Assembly (NCBI RefSeq): GCF_954871325.1
Contig: NC_088778.1
Span: 2,265,743-2,329,742, forward strand
Origin: Gordionus sp. m RMFG-2023
Taxonomy: Eukaryota > Nematomorpha > Gordioida > Chordodea > Parachordodidae
Length of the DNA: 64,000 nt
Direction: 5' to 3'
The stretch's first letter is position 1, and each line of letters opens with the position of its first letter. Positions 57,421 to 64,000 of this stretch are shown here, one piece after another. The notes under the pieces were generated by a model. That model made no database searches and was not told the DNA's origin. It saw only the letters and a list, made by a program, of their open reading frames with translations. The translations under genes were made by a program, and so were the position numbers.

Positions 57421-58100
57421 AATTGGATTTATCAATTCTTTTAACAAATTTTTTACATCCGGATGCTATGTTTTCATCCTTCTCACTTATAATTTCGTAT
57501 AAAATCTTAAATTTTTATTAGATTGTGGGATTGGATCCTTCCTTAAGGGTTTTTTATAATAGGCATATAGCACTTTTTGGTAAATTCTTCTCAAGATAAG
57601 TTTGAATCTTCTCTTGACATGGATCCATTTTTCAATAAAATCTTTATTGCAAGAAAATATATTTGATAATTTAAACAATGATACTGTGAAAATCTTATTC
57701 CCTCTGATAAAATGGCTAGGCTATATTAATTAATTTGATAGATTTCCATTTATTAATAATTTATCTAAATCAGAAGCATCTTAACCCTCAATATACGATG
57801 TGAAATATTTAATAAAATAAAATCATCTGTAACATAAAAATAACAATTAACATTTTTATATTATTATCATTGGATAAATATTTTTTAAAAGAAATGGCTA
57901 AATTTGGTTGACGTTTTTTGAGGATTATTTCTAGACAAATTTGTGAATTAATGGTATTTAACGTAAATTCCTTACTAATTATAGTAATTCATCTTGAAAA
58001 CTCACAATCAATAACATTAATTTCTAAATGAAACCTGAAAATTCATAGATAATTTTATTGTGAGACGGAGCATATTGGTATCAAAGTATTTTCATTTTAT

Positions 58101-59005
58101 TATTATTATAATTAAATTAATTTGAATTAAATATTGTCATTGTATGCCACACCATTAGTTCATTTAAACATTTTTAAAAAAGTAGTCAAACCTACATCTA
58201 ATCCAGAATCCAAGGGTCTGTAGATTAAATCCTTCCCTTTTTAAAAAAAAATTTTCCCCTGAACCTTGCTAAGAATTTGGTTTCAGAACCATAAAAATAA
58301 ATATAATGGGACAATATGCATATACTACCATAGTCATTACGCAATATCCTTTCAAGGGTATTGAATTTCCGCAGGTTAAAAAATTATCTAATCCTTTACT
58401 GAACGTCTTTTTGCCATGAAGGTATTTCGGTATAATTTAAAAATACCTATCCTAAAATTTTAGACAATTGGGCAGAAACATTTTTAATATAGATGGTATA
58501 TTGTCAATACGGACCTTGCCGATATAATATATATATAATAAATGGTCGATTTTCACACTTATGAACAAGGAGGCAATAAATATTAATATATTTTTTTACG
58601 TTATTTGATATTTAATAATATCAATCAAATAAATTAAAATTAAAATATGATTCAAATTGAGTCTGTATTACATATTTTTTACATATTTCCTATCAAATTT
58701 GTAAATTTATTTTTTAAAATGACTAAAAAAAATTAAAGTAATAAATTGAATTATGAGATTTATTATTGGATAATTGATTAAAATTATTTAATACAAATTG
58801 ACAGAAAAGTAGATAGTGTGGGGCTGTTGGGGTTATTAAATCTTTGGCATATAGTGCCAATAAACGATTTGCAATTAATTTTTAATTAAAATTATTATAT
58901 GATGCAAGGTAGATTTAATGAACGCAACAACCAACGTTTTAAATAATTGAACCAATAGAAACTCTATTTTAAACATTAATTTTTAACCACTCAATATATT
59001 CTATA
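58101..59005. promoter_or_regulatory. upstream region of receptor gene E
   Basis: Aligned with the regions before gene B and the orphan exon. It contains G-runs at 58819-58832, the palindrome TTGGCATATAGTGCCAA at 58844-58860 and GATTTAATGAACGCAA at 58912-58927, the last about 80 nt before the ATG. Confidence 0.45.
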
Positions 59006-61206
59006 ATGAATGTTCTTGTAGATATAAATGATAGAGGTTGTTATCATGCTGAATCAATGATGAGAGTTTCTACCCTAGAAAATCTTATTTTTCTTAGGAT
59101 ATACCGAGCAATACTAATTCTAGGATACATTGGAAATTCAATTGCTTTTGTGTATCTATTATGCAAGTAAAAGTTTCCTATAAATTAAAAAAAAATTAGA
59201 AGCATATATACCAAAAAAACCTTTTTATTTATTATTATTAATAAAGATCACAATTGTTATTATATAAATAAACTAAATAAATAGTCAATGCTATATTATT
59301 TTTATATCTTTACCATTAAGGATTCACAAGATAAGGCAGAAGAAGAAAGTGGTACCTCTTGATGTTAACACCCGTATTAATTATTCAATGAATCGATTCA
59401 GACGTACTATGTTCAACATTCTTTTTTGCTTTTCACATACAACTCATTCTTCTTCACCGATAGACAATATATCATCTAATTTTTCTGATATGATAGGGAT
59501 AAATATTTTATATGTGGTTTATTTTGCCTTTAATCTGTGTATAATGATGATCCTTACCTTGGATCCTTTCTTAAATTATTATGGGAAAAGCGGAAGTCAT
59601 TCCTCTCTCCAAACGCAGATATTGTTCGGATTCAGATATAATAATTACAAATCAAATTATTACCAACTTTTAATACAGTCCCTCATAAATATCAGCTTTT
59701 CGCTATCGGTATTGATGTGCTGGTATAGCTATTCTTTTGTTGAGCATAGAGAATATCTCAAATTCTTCACCCCAAAATATCTTAAATGGACAGTAATAAT
59801 CATTATAATATATTCTATAATTATGTTTATCCCGATAACCTTTCGGTACAAGATAATGAAAGGAAAACTTTGTCACGTTCAGGTCTTTAAAAATAACAGC
59901 ATTGAGGCCAGAAAAACAACATCATTCACAAAAAAGAATTACTCTGAAATAGATTATCTAAGTGGGTATAAAAAAGACTTAATAGAAGATTTACCGTTGA
60001 GTACTTTTTATTTAGCAGTTTATAATGTATTGGACTCAAAGTCCTCTACAATGTGGATCACTTATCAAATTATTAGAGAAGTTACCTTAAAATTTATTCC
60101 TTTGTCTGCTATATGTTACGCGTATATTCACGTGATCAGTAAAAAGATAAAATCAAAATATATGATTAGCAACACATCAATGCAATTCGCAAATAATTAT
60201 CAGAGACAGACTAGGGGACCAATTAATGTATCTAGTACCCATTCCTTAAAAAAGTTTTTACACTCATCAAAAAATAGGGAAACACTTCAAGAAGACATTG
60301 AAATTAAAGTTAACAATATTATCGACATAAAAAATGAGCTTCCCAAACCAACTTCAACTACGATTTCAAGTATAATATTATTATCTTCTAATAAAGTTTT
60401 ATTTTTTAATAAGAATTCTTTAGATAAAAATAAGGATATATATATATATATCAAAAAAATATTTTTTTTAATAATAGTTAATAAAATATAAAAATTGAAT
60501 TTTTAAATTGTAGAATATTTACACTTAAATCACGCGGAAAACTTAAAGCTATATTACTTTCTAAGACACTCCTATATTAGATTACTTAATATAAATAAAA
60601 ATTTGTTCAAGTTCTGATTCAAAATAGCAGGGGAAATACTTTTTATATTCAAAATGGAAGTTGAATAAAACATTAACTATGCATGCTATTTTTTTGGAAG
60701 CATTTTATGAAGGAAGTTGATAGAAATTATAATTTTAACCTTGTATTTGTATTTTTTTGTATTTGACAATTTGTTTAATAAACCAAAATTAGGTTACTAT
60801 TTATATAATCATCTAAATAATCTAAATATTACCTATAACTATAGCACCTTACGTATGGAAATCATCTCTTACTCAAAGAACAATCATTAATAGTACCAAT
60901 TTCTCTTTCCCAACCCAAGAGGAGAATAAAAGAAAAACACGTGGAAACGCCAGTATCTTTGATCAGTTATCTCCGCCAATGGATCCATCAAACAAGTACG
61001 GAATAAATCTCATCACCTTTAGTCTCCTAGTTTTTCAAAATGTAGTATTCATGGTGCCGATCATAATAATTAACATATTCTGCAATCACTTTTTGACTTT
61101 AAATACATCGATTATATTAAAAATAGATATGATGTACCATTTATTTTGCCTCTTATACGCCACAACGTTGTTTTACTTTGAAATCCTTTTTAATTCATAT
61201 TGGTGA
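59006..61206 (+). CDS. receptor gene E: divergent class A GPCR-like seven-helix protein
   Basis: Exons 59006-59166, 59321-60369 and 60845-61206 give about 523 residues. Exon 1 and exon 2 are exactly as long as in gene B (161 and 1049 nt). Helix 1: LILGYIGNSIAFVYLLC. Helix 3 ends SVLMCWYSYSFVEHRE (no DRY arginine). Helix 5: FIPLSAICYAYIHVI. Helix 6: LLVFQNVVFMVP. Helix 7 ends TTLFYFEILFNSYW. The stop at 61204-61206 comes from CGA to TGA compared with gene B, removing eight C-terminal residues of the helix 8 region; the seven helices remain. Introns are compact (154 and 475 nt) and show what gene B looked like before its insertions. In exon 1 the usual Pro before helix 1 is Arg (IYRAIL). Confidence 0.75.
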
Positions 61207-61368
61207 GCTTTTATAAAGTATGACCAGAGATGAAGATTGATTTTAAAAAAAAATAGCCTTGTTATATATATATTACATTCATTTTGATTTTAATATAAAT
61301 CATGTTCAATTAATATTTACATAATAATCATAAAGGATTATAGATAATACTGAACTCTTATTGTAATA

Positions 61369-61450
61369 CTAGCTGATAGCCCTTCAAGAATGTGGGGAAA
61401 TTTTCTCCTTTATTAAATGATAGATGAATAATAAAATTTACCTTTATTTG
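61369..61450 (-). mobile_element. Helitron-family 3' end (reverse)
   Basis: ACTAGCTGATAGCCC at 61368 followed by a decayed hairpin and TTTTCTCCTTTATT, in the same orientation and at the same relative position as the end at 20844 after gene B. Its other end was not located. Confidence 0.55.
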
Positions 61451-62120
61451 ATGATAGATAAATCAAATTCCTTCTCAAAAAAAAACAATTGTATTTTCGT
61501 TTCCGCTATTTAAAATTGGAATATCTTAATTTTTCAACTAACTAGGGTAACAAATCTAATATTTAAATATATATGGTGTATTAACATCTAAAATTCAATA
61601 TAATAAAAAAAAAGTAGCTATTCGTATGAAAATTGTAATAAATACGTAATACTTTTTATATTTTATGTATTTAAGATACAAATACTTAAATACTTTCTAA
61701 ACCAATTCTTATAAATCTAAATACAAATATAAGTAATTATATCTTATTTTTGAAATACAACTATTCGCGTAGCTGCCTAACCTGAAAGATTGACCGATTT
61801 TATTATAAGATAGAATTATTATCATTAATGATTTATTATTGATATCGATGATAGTTGATTGCATGATATTAATATTAATTTTTTACATTTATTGTTTATG
61901 AAATAAAAGCTGCTAAAATAATAAAAAGACAATTATTATTTTTAACATATATGTTTATTTTTTGGAAACTTGAAGTCCCAATAAAAAAAAATCTCAGTTT
62001 TTATTTAAAAATAGGGTTATTGTGATTTATCCTAATCTCCAATATCCAGAATACATATTGAGCTTTAATTTATTATAATTTAATTTGAGAAAATTTATAT
62101 AAAATTTTTCATATAAGATA

Positions 62121-62323
62121 ATGTTGTTAAACGACTCAATTTAAGCCGATTTATAAAAATGGCTACCTCCATTTTATCCGGGAAAAATTTATGCATGATT
62201 GAAGATTTTTTTTAATAGATGTCATAAAGATGAGGATATCTATTAGCAAAATTTAGAGGCTTAGATAATATTTTTATAGTTGCTGATTGTTAAAAATTGA
62301 CTCAACGAGCCGTTTAACAACAT
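62121..62323. mobile_element. small MITE with ATGTTGTTAAACG ends
   Basis: Inverted ends ATGTTGTTAAACG(A)CTC and GAGC(C)GTTTAACAACAT flanked by TA on both sides, about 203 bp, noncoding. The TA target suggests a Tc1-mariner relative. Confidence 0.65.
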
Positions 62324-64000
62324 TACTTTATGATTATATCATAACTAGACTAAAAAAAACTAAATATCTGCCGTTTTATAAATGACAAAAATAAAAAATA
62401 GCGATTTGCGTTTCAATCGCTGTGTAATAAAAGTTGTCCAAGACGACATCTAATATTAAAATTCACTGCTATAATTTTAATAACAATATTAGAGATCCTT
62501 TATTTAATATTAACTATCGCTTAAATAATATAGATTCTTTTTCTAGCTATAATTTTAATAATAAGTTTAGAGATATTCGATTATATGTCTATACTAAATG
62601 AATAATGATGATTTAGAAAAGATTATATATGTCTATACTAAATGAATAATGATGATTTAGAAAAAATAAAATTAAGATAACTCCTGAGGATATACAAAGA
62701 AATAAAAATGATTATTTTTGATTATTAAACTGTAATTATATTAATAAATTAATTAAACATTCATGTTTATTATTCCATGTTTTTAAAAATTTCCTAAAGA
62801 AAAACCTCTGCATTTTAGTTTCCCATTTTTCTTTAATTGCGGCAGGTTGAGTTCACTTGTTGGTTTTAATACCCGTATTTTTATATTAACCTACATCATA
62901 ATTTGATATTTTATTTATCTATTCTTACAACTAATCATTCGTTGAGTGTTTAATCGTAAGACATGTGTTTTCATTAATTTAAATGAAGATTTAATCCAAT
63001 CATTTGTGGTATATAAAGTTTCCTATAAAATATATGATACAATTTTGCATTTTTAGAGCTATCCCTTATACCTCTGCCTAATCGTTTCAATTATTATCTG
63101 AAAAACAATATAAAATTATTAATGTAAATTTTTTTATTGATAAAATAATCAATGCAGTTTAAATTTATATTGGCATAATGAATAATTGATAAATGAAATT
63201 TCCCTGATTAAGCTCCATAAAGCAAAAGATTTTAACAATAAAACACAATGATTAAAAAATAAACCCAAAGTAAAATTGTATAAAATAATGATTTATTTTT
63301 CTTGTTGAGTAAAATTAACACTGATTCCTTCATTGTATATAAAATATTATATAATATAAACATAATTATATATAGGCTTAAGCATATAGCAGAAAAACTA
63401 TCTTAATTAATTTACCTAGAGATTCAAATATATATTAATGTATAAAAATAATAACTTTATTTAATCCCATAATCTACACCTTAATTTAATATTTTTTTAA
63501 GATTTTATTAGGTTAACTATATTCTCATAAATTAATTTATAAAATTGGAGGTATTTATTTTTGAAATTAAAAACATTTACAAATCAAAATAGTGTTAAAA
63601 TATATTTCTTAAGAAAAACATTATGGTATACCTAAAAAAGGAACAAAAATATTTGATTGTATAATCTGTCTAAGATAAAAATTCTCGAATTCCTTAGATT
63701 TTAATGTTTGTATTTTTTTCATGTGAGCTTAAATTTTTTGAAAAGCATTAATGATAGATTCAAACTGTCCGTTGTGACAAAAAAAAATGTTAGGGTTTTT
63801 TATATTATTGATCGTTTTAATCTCATTCTACTGTAAACAGGTTGCTGTTTTATTGGTAGGAAATGAGAGATGCATGTATAATCCCCTAATTAGAAATTTT
63901 CCCATTACCCGTTTGTCAAATCTGCCTGGGATAATTTATATGGATTTTCTCATTTAATAAATATATATTAAATATTATATATTTAGAAATGTAATTATAT

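Larger units (their letters stand above)
53890..58100. other. spacer between genes D and E with transposon debris
   Basis: Apart from the repeat at 54450, the non-LTR piece at 54885, the Helitron-type end at 56085 and the hAT scrap at 57235, I see nothing coding. About 57600-58100 aligns with 21940-22400, before the orphan B-type exon. Confidence 0.5.
61207..64000. other. 3' flank of gene E and A+T-rich spacer
   Basis: 61207-61368 aligns with the 3' flank of gene B up to the Helitron-type terminus. A small MITE lies at 62121. A ~47-bp tandem duplication around TATGTCTATACTAAATGAAT occurs at about 62580-62665. No gene was found to the end of the window. Confidence 0.5.

Noticed and set aside
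57487-57678. 63-codon minus-strand ORF
   Set aside because: Lysine/isoleucine-rich chance frame; no family resemblance and no support from the homologous region near 21940.

Overview
The window is nuclear DNA of an A+T-rich invertebrate animal. The evidence is GT-AG introns as short as 43 nt, class A GPCR-type seven-helix genes, an intronless class II tRNA-Ser with pol III boxes, and a crowd of metazoan-type transposons (hAT, MULE, PIF/Harbinger, pogo-like, Helitron, Ty3-type LTR, non-LTR). I cannot name the species.

The host content is one tRNA-Ser(AGA) (741-821) and a plus-strand tandem array of a divergent rhodopsin-class receptor family. Each gene has three exons: exon 1 carries the N-terminus and helix 1 with a GN motif, exon 2 carries helices 2-5, and exon 3 carries helices 6-7. 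Splice phases are the same in all copies. Four genes look usable: A (4849-8598), B (12504-20704), D (50032-53889) and E (59006-61206). A and D form one subfamily, B and E another. An orphan B-type first exon (23162-23322), a broken A-type gene C (42750-45259) and a ghost upstream region with no gene (9330-10530) show birth and death in the array. The order looks like two copies of an (A-type, A-type, B-type) block. The receptors lack the usual DRY arginine.

Between the two blocks lies a nested transposon pile. A 1.7-kb PIF/Harbinger remnant (23882-25591) abuts a 16.7-kb MULE (25602-42270) with near-perfect TIRs and a perfect 9-bp target duplication. The MULE carries a zinc-finger/DDE/SWIM transposase, a second inverted copy of the transposase core that makes a 0.75-kb hairpin, a 14-copy 137-bp satellite and a spliced OTU-type cysteine protease. 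A young Ty3-type LTR element (32990-41528) sits inside the MULE and is flanked by an unusually long, roughly 55-58 bp direct duplication. It encodes a four-knuckle Gag, a Pol with an 18-unit glycine-rich tract between protease and RT, and a third zinc-knuckle ORF.

Intron 1 of gene B holds an antisense gag-pro LTR fossil (13594-18599) whose LTR was split by a 2.36-kb Helitron (16126-18483) inserted exactly between A and T. Intron 2 of D holds a GC-rich hAT MITE, and upstream of D is a second hAT MITE whose empty site is preserved at gene A. Five decayed 3' pieces of one non-LTR family are scattered through the window. The rest is A+T-rich spacer, much of it recognisably duplicated along with the receptor genes.
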